A DNA stretch of 64,000 nucleotides from CAYUYV01 sp050331455 (GTDB taxonomy: Bacteria > Pseudomonadota > Alphaproteobacteria > JAJFIK01). The stretch spans positions 62,001 to 126,000 of the forward strand of contig JBHJGV010000027.1 of assembly GCA_050331455.1 (NCBI GenBank), in the 5' to 3' direction. Both the position numbers and the translations under genes were made by a program. Within the stretch, counting starts at the first letter, position 1, and the number at the start of each line of letters is the position of its first letter. The notes below the pieces were generated by a model. That model saw only the letters and a list, made by a program, of their open reading frames with translations. It had not been told where the DNA came from and did no database searches. Positions 26,254-36,100 of this stretch are shown here, in pieces.

Positions 26254-28437
26254 TCAGTTGTCGAGAAAGCTGCGCAGTTTGCGTGACCGGCTCGGGTGCT
26301 TCAGCTTGCGCAGGGCTTTGGCCTCGATCTGGCGGCTCCGTTCGCGGGTCACGGAGAACTGCTGGCCCACCTCTTCGAGCGTATGGTCCGTGTTCATCCC
26401 GATTCCGAAACGCATCCGCAGGACCCGCTCCTCGCGCGGCGTGAGGGAGGCGAGCACCCGGGTCGTCGTCTCCCGCAGATTGGACTGGATCGCCGCATCA
26501 ATGGGCAGGATGGCGTTCTTGTCCTCGATAAAATCGCCCAGATGGCTGTCTTCCTCGTCGCCGATCGGCGTTTCGAGGGAGATCGGCTCCTTGGCGATTT
26601 TCATCACCTTGCGAACTTTTTCGAGCGGCATCCCCAGCTTTTCGGCCAGTTCCTCCGGCGTCGGCTCGCGGCCGATCTCGTGGAGCATCTGTCGCGACGT
26701 CCGCACGAGCTTGTTTATCGTTTCGATCATATGCACCGGGATGCGGATCGTGCGGGCCTGATCCGCGATGGACCGGGTGATCGCCTGGCGGATCCACCAC
26801 GTGGCATAGGTCGAGAACTTATAACCGCGCCGATATTCGAATTTATCAACCGCTTTCATCAGGCCGATATTGCCTTCCTGGATCAGGTCCAGGAATTGCA
26901 GGCCGCGATTGGTGTATTTCTTGGCGATGGAAATGACGAGGCGCAGATTGGCCTCCACCATTTCTTTTTTGGCCTGCCGGGCCTCGCGCTCACCCTTCTG
27001 CACAGTCTGGACGATGCGGCGGAATTCGCTGACCTCGAGACCGGTTTCCTGGCTGACCTTCTGCACCTCGGCCCGCATCGTGAAGACGCCGTCGGCCTCA
27101 TCGCGCACGAGGCTCTTCCAGCCGGCGCGCTTCAACGTCACGACCCGGGCCGCCCATTCGGGATCAAGCTCGTGGCCGTAATACTCTTTAAGATACTCCT
27201 CCCGCGGAATACCGTGAGATTCCGCGAGGCGGAGCAGTTTGCCCTCATAGCTGAGCAGACGCTTGTTGATGGCATAGAGCTGACCGACCAGGGCGTCGAT
27301 CCGGTTGTTGTTGAGCTTCAGGCTCTTCACCAGATCGACAATCTCGTTTTTGAGCTTGCTGTAGCGTTTTTCCTGCTGGGGGGTCAGAGTCTTGTTCTGC
27401 AGGGCGGCATCGACCAGCGCATCTTGCAGTTTGCGGAGCTTTTTGTAGGACAATGCGATCGAGTCGAAGGTTTCGAGCACGGACGGCTTGAGGATCGCCT
27501 CCATGGCTGCGAGCGACATGGTGTTTTCGCCATCGTCATCACCATCGGCGTCGGCATCTTGATCATTGGAGGCCTCGCCGCGGGACGCCTCGCCGCGGGA
27601 TGCCTCGCCACGGGAAGCCTCACCGGCAGCCGCATTGGGTGCCGCGCCGCCATTGATGGGCGCCCCGTTCGGCTGTTGTCCAGGGGCAGGCTGTTGTCCA
27701 GGGGCAGGCTGTTGTCCAGGGGCAGGCTGTTGTCCAGGGGCAGGCTGTTGTCCCGGCACCATTCCATCCGCATGCGCACCATCGCCGGCACCGTTTGTGG
27801 GCCCGTTATTGTCGCCGAAGGGCCCGGCCCCGTAGGTCGCGTCAAGATCGATAATGTCCCGGAGTAGAATTTTGCTGTCGTTGAGTTCGTCCCGCCACAC
27901 AATGATCGCTTCAAAGGTCAGGGGGCTTTCGCACAGGGAGGCGATCATCGTCTCGCGGCCGGCTTCGATCCGCTTGGCGATGGCGATCTCGCCCTCGCGC
28001 GAGAGCAGTTCGACGCTGCCCATCTCCCGCAAATACATGCGAACCGGATCGTCGGTGCGGTCAAGTTCGTCCTTCTGCGTGACCGTGGGCGCGGTCTCGT
28101 CCCGCGGGGCCAGCTCCTTGGTGCCCTCTTCAGCCTCGGCGTTTTCCTCGACGTCTTCGGCCTCGACCACATTGATGCCCATCTCGGAGAGCATCGACAT
28201 GATGTCTTCGATCTGTTCCGAAGACACTTGATCCGACGGGAGAACCTTGTTGAGCTCGTCGTAGGTGACATAGCCCCGCTGCTTGGCCGCCTTAATCATG
28301 CGCTTGACGGCGGCATCCGTCATATCGAGCAGGGGGCTGTCCTGACCGTCTTCACGGGCTTCCCCGTTTTCGGATCCTTTGGCCTTGGCTGCGCTGCGTG
28401 CTTTGCGTCCGCTCACTTGCTCTCTCACGCCTTCCAT
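26254..28437 (-). CDS. rpoD: primary RNA polymerase sigma factor RpoD (sigma-70)
   Basis: Housekeeping sigma factor, 727 aa. Region 1.1 at the N-terminus (VTYDELNKVLPSD), region 1.2 near DPVRMYLREMG, a long non-conserved region, region 2 (YTNRGLQFLDLIQEGNIGLMKAV and FSTYATWWIRQAITR), region 3, and region 4 ending SRKLRSFLDN. The non-conserved part contains two low-complexity repeat blocks, (PAPGQQ)n at about residues 227-256 and (SRGEA)n at about 271-290, encoded by minisatellites. In region 4.2 the -35 recognition helix reads VTRERSRQIEAK: the Ile seen in most sigma-70 proteins is Ser. Gene order rpoD-dnaG-yqeY is the normal alphaproteobacterial macromolecular-synthesis arrangement. Complete and surely functional. 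Confidence 0.96.
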   Translation of the reverse strand: MEGVREQVSGRKARSAAKAKGSENGEAREDGQDSPLLDMTDAAVKRMIKAAKQRGYVTYDELNKVLPSDQVSSEQIEDIMSMLSEMGINVVEAEDVEENAEAEEGTKELAPRDETAPTVTQKDELDRTDDPVRMYLREMGSVELLSREGEIAIAKRIEAGRETMIASLCESPLTFEAIIVWRDELNDSKILLRDIIDLDATYGAGPFGDNNGPTNGAGDGAHADGMVPGQQPAPGQQPAPGQQPAPGQQPAPGQQPNGAPINGGAAPNAAAGEASRGEASRGEASRGEASNDQDADADGDDDGENTMSLAAMEAILKPSVLETFDSIALSYKKLRKLQDALVDAALQNKTLTPQQEKRYSKLKNEIVDLVKSLKLNNNRIDALVGQLYAINKRLLSYEGKLLRLAESHGIPREEYLKEYYGHELDPEWAARVVTLKRAGWKSLVRDEADGVFTMRAEVQKVSQETGLEVSEFRRIVQTVQKGEREARQAKKEMVEANLRLVISIAKKYTNRGLQFLDLIQEGNIGLMKAVDKFEYRRGYKFSTYATWWIRQAITRSIADQARTIRIPVHMIETINKLVRTSRQMLHEIGREPTPEELAEKLGMPLEKVRKVMKIAKEPISLETPIGDEEDSHLGDFIEDKNAILPIDAAIQSNLRETTTRVLASLTPREERVLRMRFGIGMNTDHTLEEVGQQFSVTRERSRQIEAKALRKLKHPSRSRKLRSFLDN
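27569..27626. repeat. 15-bp coding minisatellite in rpoD (SRGEA repeats)
   Basis: Unit gcctcgccgcgggac on the plus strand, at 27572, 27587 and 27602 with one or two changes, then a decayed partial copy. It encodes GEASR units. Lengths are multiples of three, so copy-number changes keep the rpoD frame. Confidence 0.85.
27671..27760. repeat. 18-bp coding minisatellite in rpoD (PAPGQQ repeats)
   Basis: Four identical copies of ggctgttgtccaggggca start at 27671, 27689, 27707 and 27725, followed by a fifth diverged copy from 27743. Each unit encodes PAPGQQ on the minus strand. The identity of the copies points to recent expansion by slippage or unequal exchange. Confidence 0.9.
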
Positions 28438-28580
28438 GGGTTGCCCGTCTCAATTCGAGGGTGTCGGGCACGGACTGGCGAAAGGCCGGGTCCATGCCGC
28501 AAGCTGTCATGGCGGACCGCGTGGGCGTCGTTGCCGTACGTCCACCCGATGATGGTTAAAAAGTCACGAGGTCCGACCTG

Positions 28581-30599
28581 TCACGGTCCGCCTGCCCGGT
28601 CATGCGAGCCATCGGGCGCCGGACCGTCCCGGCGCGACAAGGTTGAGATCTGCTCGCAGATTGCAATCAACTTTGCCTCTTGATCTTGGGTTTGATCACG
28701 GTGAAAGGCCGCAAGGACCCGGCGCAATTCCTGTCGGCACGTGTATAAGGCGTGGTGCCATTTCAACAATCCACGCCAGACCGTTCTGACGGAGTGCGGC
28801 GATGTCTCAGGATCGCAATGGCGGCTGGATCGGACGCGCCCATTTTGCAAGATCCGTCGCAAGGAAGACGCATCCTCCCTTTGTGACAGGTGGACCGCGA
28901 CCCTGTCTCTGTCAAGGACTTTTCCATCCGATTGTTCAAGGCTGTGCGTTTCCGGATCGTCCAGCAGCGCGAGAAGGGCATCGCGCACCCGCCGACAGTC
29001 CTGATCGGCAAGGTCGAGATTTGCCAAGTCCTCGGCCCCGCTTTCAAGCAACCAGGGATGGGCCAGCGCCAGGGCCAGAATTTCCGGCTCGCGGGCCGCG
29101 GACACCCGCTCCGCATCCTCCATCACGCCGAATGCCGCCTCGGGCGCGCCGGCACCCAGGCCTCGGGGCGGGCTGAGGGACTGGGAGAGGCCGGCAAGCC
29201 TGCTGCGCTTGAGTTGCGGCGAGGCGCTCGGCACGGCCCACGGAGAGGCTCCCCGAGGCCCCCCCGAGGGCCCTGCACCGCGCCGCGGTCCTCCGGAGCC
29301 GGCACCGCTGCGGGCCTGGCGGAACTGCGCCTTCAGGCGCTGGCGCAAATCCGTCTTCAAATGATAGCGCAGCGAGCCATCCTGGACCGGGGCAATGGCC
29401 GCATCGAGACGGGCTTCAAGACCCGCACGGCGCTCCGGCGTGTCGAGGGGGCCGGCGGCCCGTTCGCGGCTCCAGAGCAGATCCGCAAGGCCGATTGTCC
29501 GCCCCAAAAGGCCCTGGAGCGCGTCCGGACCGCCGCGAGCCAGGAGATCATCCGGATCTTGACCGGCCGGCAGCAGAGCAAAGCGCAATGTCTTTCCCGG
29601 GGCGAGCCTGGGCAGGGCCAGATCGAGGGCCCGGTGGGCTGCGCGCAGACCCGCCGCATCGCCATCGAAACACAGGACCGGCTCTTCGGCGAGCCGCCAG
29701 ACCCGATCGAGTTGATCGTCGGTCAGGGCGGTGCCGAGGGGAGCGACAGCGGCGGCCAGACCGGCCCGGTCAAAGGCGATCACATCCATATAGCCTTCCG
29801 CAATCACCAGGGAGGGCGCCTGGCGCAGGGCCTTTCGCGCCCGATGGAGATTGTAGAGAATCTCGCCCTTCCGGAAGACATCCGTCTCCGGAGAATTGAG
29901 ATATTTGGGCTCCACATCGGCGGACAGGACGCGCCCGCCAAACCCGATGACCCGGCCCTGGCCGTCCGCGATGGGAAACATCAGCCGGTCGCGGAAATAG
30001 TCGTAAGGGGGTCGATTGGGGTCCTTGCGACCGGTCAGCCCGGCCCGGGCCAGGAGCTCGGCCGGAAAGCCGGCCCGGCTCAAGGCGGTCTGCAACACCG
30101 ATCCGCCGGCCGGGGCATAGCCCAGGCGAAAGCGCTCCACCACGCCGGCATCAAGGCCGCGACGCTCCAGATAGGCGCGCGCTTCGGCTCCGGACACGCC
30201 ATGGAGAGCCTCGGTGAAAAAACCGGCTGCTGCCTCGAGCGCATCGAGGATACCGTGCCGCGCCTTTTCCCGCGCCGCCGCCTGGGGTGTGGGCTGGGGC
30301 ATCTCCACGCCGGCATCCGCCGCCAGCATGGCCACCGCTTCGGGAAAGGAAAGGGATTGGGTCTCGCGCAGGAAGGTGACGATGTCGCCCTTTGCACCGC
30401 AGCCGAAACAGTAATACCGACCCTTTTCGTCATCGACGTGGAAGGACGGCGTTTTTTCTCCGTGAAACGGGCAACAGGCCCAGTAATCCCCTTTTCGCGG
30501 ATTGGATTTGCGACGGTCGAAGGGCACAGACCGTCCGACAATGTCCGAAAGTCGGAGACGGGACCGCAGATCCTCCAGAAATGATGCCGTGATGGTCAT
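28581..30599 (-). CDS. dnaG: DNA primase DnaG
   Basis: Primase that lays down RNA primers for replication, 672 aa. N-terminal CHC2 zinc finger (CPFHGEKTPSFHV ... YYCFGCGAKGD), the RNA-polymerase core with Toprim motifs (LVIAEGYMDVIAF; LCFDGDAAG), and a C-terminal DnaB-interaction region that is rich in Pro/Gly/Arg in its linker. Upstream of rpoD with a 143-nt gap, probably one transcript with internal promoters. The start MTITASFLEDLRSRL is typical. Confidence 0.95.
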   Translation of the reverse strand: MTITASFLEDLRSRLRLSDIVGRSVPFDRRKSNPRKGDYWACCPFHGEKTPSFHVDDEKGRYYCFGCGAKGDIVTFLRETQSLSFPEAVAMLAADAGVEMPQPTPQAAAREKARHGILDALEAAAGFFTEALHGVSGAEARAYLERRGLDAGVVERFRLGYAPAGGSVLQTALSRAGFPAELLARAGLTGRKDPNRPPYDYFRDRLMFPIADGQGRVIGFGGRVLSADVEPKYLNSPETDVFRKGEILYNLHRARKALRQAPSLVIAEGYMDVIAFDRAGLAAAVAPLGTALTDDQLDRVWRLAEEPVLCFDGDAAGLRAAHRALDLALPRLAPGKTLRFALLPAGQDPDDLLARGGPDALQGLLGRTIGLADLLWSRERAAGPLDTPERRAGLEARLDAAIAPVQDGSLRYHLKTDLRQRLKAQFRQARSGAGSGGPRRGAGPSGGPRGASPWAVPSASPQLKRSRLAGLSQSLSPPRGLGAGAPEAAFGVMEDAERVSAAREPEILALALAHPWLLESGAEDLANLDLADQDCRRVRDALLALLDDPETHSLEQSDGKVLDRDRVAVHLSQREDASSLRRILQNGRVRSSRHCDPETSPHSVRTVWRGLLKWHHALYTCRQELRRVLAAFHRDQTQDQEAKLIAICEQISTLSRRDGPAPDGSHDRAGGP

Positions 30600-30714
30600 G
30601 AGTCCGGGTCACCCTTCGCCCTGCCGGGCCCATGATGGGCCCATCATGGGAATGACCGGCCCGCATCGCCGTCTGCCGCATGGCCCCGAAGACCACGCCG
30701 CGGCGCCAGAGGCC

Positions 30715-31206
30715 TCAGGACCGGGGGGAGGGAGAGGCCACGAGCAGCCGGTCCTTGACCACACCGCTCGCCTTCGTGAAGTCCATCTGGCCAGCAAATC
30801 GGGCCTTCAGGGCGCCCATGCACCGGCCCATGTCACGCAGGGCCGTGGCGCCGATTTCTTCCATAACCGTGTGGCAGGCGCGATGGATCTCGTCATCACT
30901 CAATTGCGGCGGTAGGAAGCTCGTTATGATCTCGATCTCCACCCGCTCCTGCTCGGCCAGATCCAGCCGACCGCTTTCCTCATAAGCCCGAGCCGAGGCT
31001 TCACGCTGGCGAACCATGGTCCGCAGAATGTCGGTTATCTCTTCCTCGCAGGCGCCCTCGCAGCGATCCTCTGCGTGCGCTGCCCGATCACGGTCCTTGA
31101 TCGCGGCGAGAATGAGCCGAAGCGTGGAGACGCGCCGGGTATTGCCATCGCCCATGGCCACATTCAACGCGTCCTGAATCCGTTCACGCATGCTGTTTCC
31201 GGTCAT
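30715..31206 (-). CDS. GatB/YqeY domain-containing protein
   Basis: Small cytosolic protein of the YqeY family (163 aa), related to the C-terminal helical domain of GatB and thought to bind tRNA or tRNA-like substrates. It shows the family start MRERIQDALNVAM, RRVSTLRLILAAIKDRD, MVRQREASARAYEESGRLDLAEQE and EIIxxFLPPQLSDDEI. A Met five codons in (31191) is an alternative start. An extra acidic/Cys-containing insert (AEDRCEGACEEE) lies at about 45-57. In alphaproteobacteria it usually sits between dnaG and carA, as here. Confidence 0.88.
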   Translation of the reverse strand: MTGNSMRERIQDALNVAMGDGNTRRVSTLRLILAAIKDRDRAAHAEDRCEGACEEEITDILRTMVRQREASARAYEESGRLDLAEQERVEIEIITSFLPPQLSDDEIHRACHTVMEEIGATALRDMGRCMGALKARFAGQMDFTKASGVVKDRLLVASPSPRS

Positions 31207-31733
31207 TTCATGCCCCCCGGGGTGCTCCCGAAAATCCGGCCCAATCCGCGGTCGACAAATGTGTAGGCCGCAAATCCGTGCCCCCCTCCCGTGTCCATTA
31301 CACGCGCTTCATCCTTAAGACGGCGCGCACAGCGTCCCCGCCGCGGAAGAGCCCTTGGGACGAACCATTCCGGTCTGCTTTCCGCCACAATAGGCTGGCG
31401 AAGGCTAGAGGCAAATTTTCCGAGGTTCGAGAGTTGACGACCAATTTTGATTTCCTTACTTTCCGGTCAATTTACGTGGCTTTTCCCGTTTTCGAAAGGG
31501 CTGGGCCCTGAGGCATCTGTGCACAAACCATCTTGCATCGCTCGGTTGGCGGCGCGGGGCCCCCTTGGCTTGCGCGTACAGATTGACGAAGCAAGACCCG
31601 ATTGTGATGCGTGGCGCGACCCGCCAGGTGCGCCACCAGCTCCTCGATCTATCCATCCGGCCTCGGATTGCTGCGCGGTGCTTGGGCGCCGCACGAACCG
31701 AGGCGATCGCCTGCAGTTTGAGGATCGGTCCCG
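31207..31733. other. divergent regulatory region between yqeY and carA
   Basis: About 530 nt without a convincing gene. A TTGACG hexamer at 31434-31439 followed after 17 nt by TACTTT (31457-31462) is the best promoter candidate for carA; the -10 is weak. The nearby stretch 31410-31490 is clearly AT-richer than its surroundings. I see no pyrimidine-attenuator structure or other known RNA in the remaining leader. Confidence 0.3.
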
Positions 31734-32933
31734 ATGATCACGAGTGCCCTGTCCCATCCGTCCCCGGACGGCGCCCTCCGCACGCCTGCCCCGACTGGTG
31801 TTTTGGTTCTGGCAGACAGCCCGCCGGTCTGGGGCCATGGGATCGGTGCGGTCGGTATCAGCGACGGCGAGCTTTGCTTCAACACGGCCATGACCGGGTA
31901 TCAGGAAATCCTGTCGGACCTGTCCTATGCCGGCCAGATCGTCGTTTTCACGTTTCCCCATATAGGTAATGTCGGAACCAATGACGACGATATGGAGTGC
32001 GACAACCCGGCCGTGCGTGGATGCATCATCAAGGCCCGGCCCACGCCGCCGTCGAATTACCGGTCCAGCGGGCCCTTCGAGGTCTGGCTGCGCCGGCGGG
32101 GCATTGTCGGCCTGTACGGCCTCGATACCCGGGCGCTGACCCAACGGCTGCGCCGTACCGGTTTCGCCGATGCTGTGATTGCCCATGCGCCGGACGGCGT
32201 TTTCGACATGACAGCCTTGGCGGCACGGGCGGATACGCTGGTCGGTCTCCAAGGGGCGGAACTCGCCCTCGACGTGACCGGCAATCGACCGCGGCCCTGG
32301 TCCCAAGGTCCGTGGCAGGACAATGGGTCTGCGGACAATCCGCCGACCCGTTTCCACGTGGTCGCCCTCGATTACGGGATCAAGCACAATATTCTGCGCA
32401 GCCTCGCCGCGCTGGGATGTCGGGTCACCGTCATGCCGGCAGCCAGCGATGCGGACGCCATTCTGGCGCAAAGGCCCCAGGGTCTGTTGCTGTCCAACGG
32501 GCCGGGCGACCCGTCGGCCACGGGGTCCTATGCCCTGGAGCCGATCCGCACCGTGATCCGTGCCGGCCTGCCCGTCCTTGGCATCTGTCTTGGGCATCAG
32601 CTTCTCGCCCTCGCCCTGGGCGCGGCGACGCGCAAGATGCACCAGGGCCATCATGGGGCCAATCATCCAGTGAAGGACCTTTCCACGGGCGAGGTCGCGA
32701 TCACCAGCATGAATCACGGTTTTCAGGTGGACCGGGACAGCCTGCCCGACGGCGTAGTCGAAACCCATGTTTCCCTGTTCGACGGATCGAATTGCGGCAT
32801 CGCCCTGACCGGGCGGCCCGTGTTTTCCGTCCAGTACCATCCCGAAGCCAGCCCCGGGCCCCATGACAGCCTGCCGGTTTTCGGGCGCTTTGTGGAAGCC
32901 ATGGAGCAGTATACGAGGCAGCGCGCGGGATGA
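31734..32933 (+). CDS. carA: carbamoyl-phosphate synthase small subunit CarA
   Basis: Glutamine amidotransferase subunit supplying ammonia to CarB for arginine and pyrimidine synthesis, 399 aa. N-terminal CPSase domain (NTAMTGYQEILSDLSYAGQIV, FTFPHIGN) and a class I glutaminase with the nucleophile Cys in LGICLGHQLLALALG and the His-Glu pair in QYHPEASPGP. It is followed 176 nt later by carB in the same direction. Confidence 0.95.
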   Translation: MITSALSHPSPDGALRTPAPTGVLVLADSPPVWGHGIGAVGISDGELCFNTAMTGYQEILSDLSYAGQIVVFTFPHIGNVGTNDDDMECDNPAVRGCIIKARPTPPSNYRSSGPFEVWLRRRGIVGLYGLDTRALTQRLRRTGFADAVIAHAPDGVFDMTALAARADTLVGLQGAELALDVTGNRPRPWSQGPWQDNGSADNPPTRFHVVALDYGIKHNILRSLAALGCRVTVMPAASDADAILAQRPQGLLLSNGPGDPSATGSYALEPIRTVIRAGLPVLGICLGHQLLALALGAATRKMHQGHHGANHPVKDLSTGEVAITSMNHGFQVDRDSLPDGVVETHVSLFDGSNCGIALTGRPVFSVQYHPEASPGPHDSLPVFGRFVEAMEQYTRQRAG

Positions 32934-33109
32934 TCCGGACCGGTTGCCCATCCACCACGCCAAGCCCCATGCCGAAACCGGCCACGCCGCCGGATCCGAT
33001 GCCCGTTGCCCTTGTCACGCTCCGCTTCGCCGGGGCTGTTTTTTTGTCCGGCGGCGCGGCCCCAGCCCCCCGTCGGGCCCCTTTTTGCCTCCGAGCCACG
33101 AGACCAGAC

Positions 33110-36100
33110 ATGCCCAGACGCAGCGATCTTGAAACCATTCTGATCATCGGCGCCGGTCCGATCGTCATCGGGCAGGCCTGCGAGTTCGATTATTCCGGCG
33201 TCCAGGCCTGCAAGGCCCTGCGGGACGAAGGCTACCGGATCGTGCTGATCAACTCGAACCCGGCCACGATCATGACCGATCCGGACCTGGCGGACCGAAC
33301 CTATGTGGAACCGATCACGCCGGATTTCGTCGCCAAGATCATCGAAAGGGAAAAGCCCGACGCCCTGTTGCCGACCATGGGCGGGCAGACGGCGCTCAAC
33401 ACGGCCCTGGCCCTCGAGGCCGACGGCACTCTCGAGGCCCATGGCGTGGAGCTTATCGGTGCCCGCCGCGAAGCCATCGAAATGGCCGAGGACCGGGAAA
33501 AGTTCCGCACCGCCATGGTCCGGATCGGTCTCGACGTGCCGCGGTCCCGGGTGGCCCGCAGCATGGAGGAGGCGCAGGACATCGTTGCGGATATCGGCCT
33601 GCCTTGCGTGATCCGGCCGTCCTTCACCCTCGGCGGCAGCGGCGGCGGCATGGCCTTTACGCCGGAAGAGTTCACGGCCATCGTCGAGCAGGGCCTGCAG
33701 GCCTCTCCGTCTACGGAAGTATTGATTGAGCAATCGATTCGCGGATGGAAAGAGTTCGAGATGGAGGTCGTGCGCGACCGGGCAGACAACGCGATCATTG
33801 TCTGCTCTATCGAGAATGTGGACCCCATGGGCGTCCATACGGGCGATTCGATCACCGTGGCACCGGCGCTGACCCTTACGGACAAGGAATATCAGCGCAT
33901 GCGCAATGCGGCCATCGCTGTGCTGCGCGAAATCGGTGTGGAGACTGGCGGTTCGAATGTTCAGTTTGCGGTCGACCCCGCCGACGGGCGCCTCGTTGTC
34001 ATCGAGATGAACCCCCGCGTCTCACGCTCCTCGGCCCTGGCCTCGAAGGCCACCGGATTTCCCATCGCCAAGGTGGCGGCAAAGCTCGCGGTCGGCTACA
34101 CGCTCGACGAACTGGCCAACGACATTACCGGCGTCACCCCGGCGTCCTTCGAACCGACCATCGATTACGTGGTCACCAAGATTCCCCGCTTTGCTTTCGA
34201 CAAGTTCCCCGGGGCCGAGGCCGTGCTGGGAACGGCCATGAAATCCGTGGGCGAAGCGATGGCCATCGGCCGGACTTTCCAGGAATCGGTCCAAAAAGCG
34301 CTGCGCTCCCTGGAGACCGGCCTTGCAGGCTTCGACGAGCGCCACACGGGCGATGATAACGCCCTGCGAGAAGCCCTCGTCCATCAGACTCCGGACCGCC
34401 TGCTGTTGGTCGCCGATGCGTTCCGGGCCGGCCTGTCCCTCGAGGAAGTCAAATCCTTGACCGGTTTCGACCCGTGGTTTCTCCACCAGATTATCGAAAT
34501 CGTGGATACGGAAGACCATTTGAAAGCCCACGGCCTGCCCACGGACGCGGAGGCCGTGCGCGCCCTCAAGGCCATGGGCTTTTCGGACGCCCGCCTTGCG
34601 CGGGTCACGGGCGCGAGGACGGAGGATGTGGCCGCGCATCGGCAGGCGCTCCACGTCCGGCCCATTTACAAGCGTATCGATACGTGTGCGGCGGAATTCG
34701 AGGCCCGGACACCCTATATGTATTCCACCTATGAAACGCCCATTTTCGGCGGTGTGCCCGAATGCGAGGCCCAGCCCAGCGACGCCATGAAAGTCGCCAT
34801 TCTCGGCGGCGGCCCGAACCGGATCGGCCAGGGGATCGAGTTCGACTATTGCTGCTGCCACGCCGCCTTCGCCATGGCGGATCTCGGCCTGGAAAGCATC
34901 ATGATCAACTGCAATCCGGAGACCGTCTCGACGGACTACGACACGTCCGACCGCCTCTATTTCGAGCCGCTGACGGACGAAGACGTCATCGAGATCCTGA
35001 CCCTGGAACGCACCCGCGGCACGCTCAAAGGCGTCATCGTCCAGTTCGGCGGACAGACGCCGCTGAAGCTGACCAGAGCGTTGGCCCGGGCGGACATTCC
35101 CATTCTCGGAACACCCGCCGATGCCATCGACCGGGCGGAGGACCGGGGCCGGTTCATGGACCTCATCAATGGGCTGGGGCTCAAGCAACCCGATTGCCGG
35201 ACAGCGGGCAGCCGGGAAGACATGGTGCGCCTCGCCCGGGAGGTCGGTTATCCCGTCGTGGTCCGCCCGTCCAATGTGCTGGGCGGCCGGGCCATGGAAA
35301 TCGTACTCGACGACGATCATTTACAGCGCACACGGATCATGGGCCCGGATTTCGACTTCGGATCGGAAGGCCCCGTGCTGGTCGATGCCTATCTGAACGA
35401 CGCGATCGAAGTGGATGCGGACGCCCTGTGCGACGGCCAAAGCGTGATCGTGGCCGGGATCCTGGAGCATATCGAAGAAGCCGGTGTCCATTCTGGGGAC
35501 AGCGCCTGCACCCTGCCGCCCTACTCCCTGCCCCAGGCCATGGTGGACCGCCTGAGCGAGCAGACCCGCGCCCTTGCCCTGGAGCTCGGTGTGATCGGCC
35601 TGATGAATGTTCAGTATGCGATCAAAGACGATGAGATTCACGTGCTCGAGGTCAATCCCCGGGCGAGCCGCACGGTGCCCTTCGTGGCCAAGGCCATCGG
35701 CAGCCCCCTGGCCAATATCGCGGCCCGTCTCATGGTCGGTCACACCCTGGAGGACACCTATCGAGAGCCGTTACGGCGGGACCATATGGCGGTGAAGGAG
35801 TCCTGTTTCCCCTTCACCAAATTCCCGGGCGTCGACACCATTCTCGGTCCCGAAATGCGGTCCACCGGCGAAGTCATGGGGGTCGATACGGATTTCGGCC
35901 GGGCTTTCGCCAAGAGCCAGATCGCCGGGGGTACGGGCCTGCCTCTTGAAGGCACCGCCTTCGTCTCCGTGCGCGACGGTGACAAACCGGGCGTGGTCGA
36001 CACCGTTCAGGCTCTGATCGACATGGGCTTTGATGTCATGGCGACCGCCGGGACGGCCCGCCACCTGGGCGAACAGGGTCTTGCGGTGCGCGTGGTCAAC

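Noticed and set aside
32930..33109. N-terminal extension of carB overlapping the carA stop
   Set aside because: The extension is Pro/Ala-rich without homology; normal CarB starts at MPRRSDLETIL.
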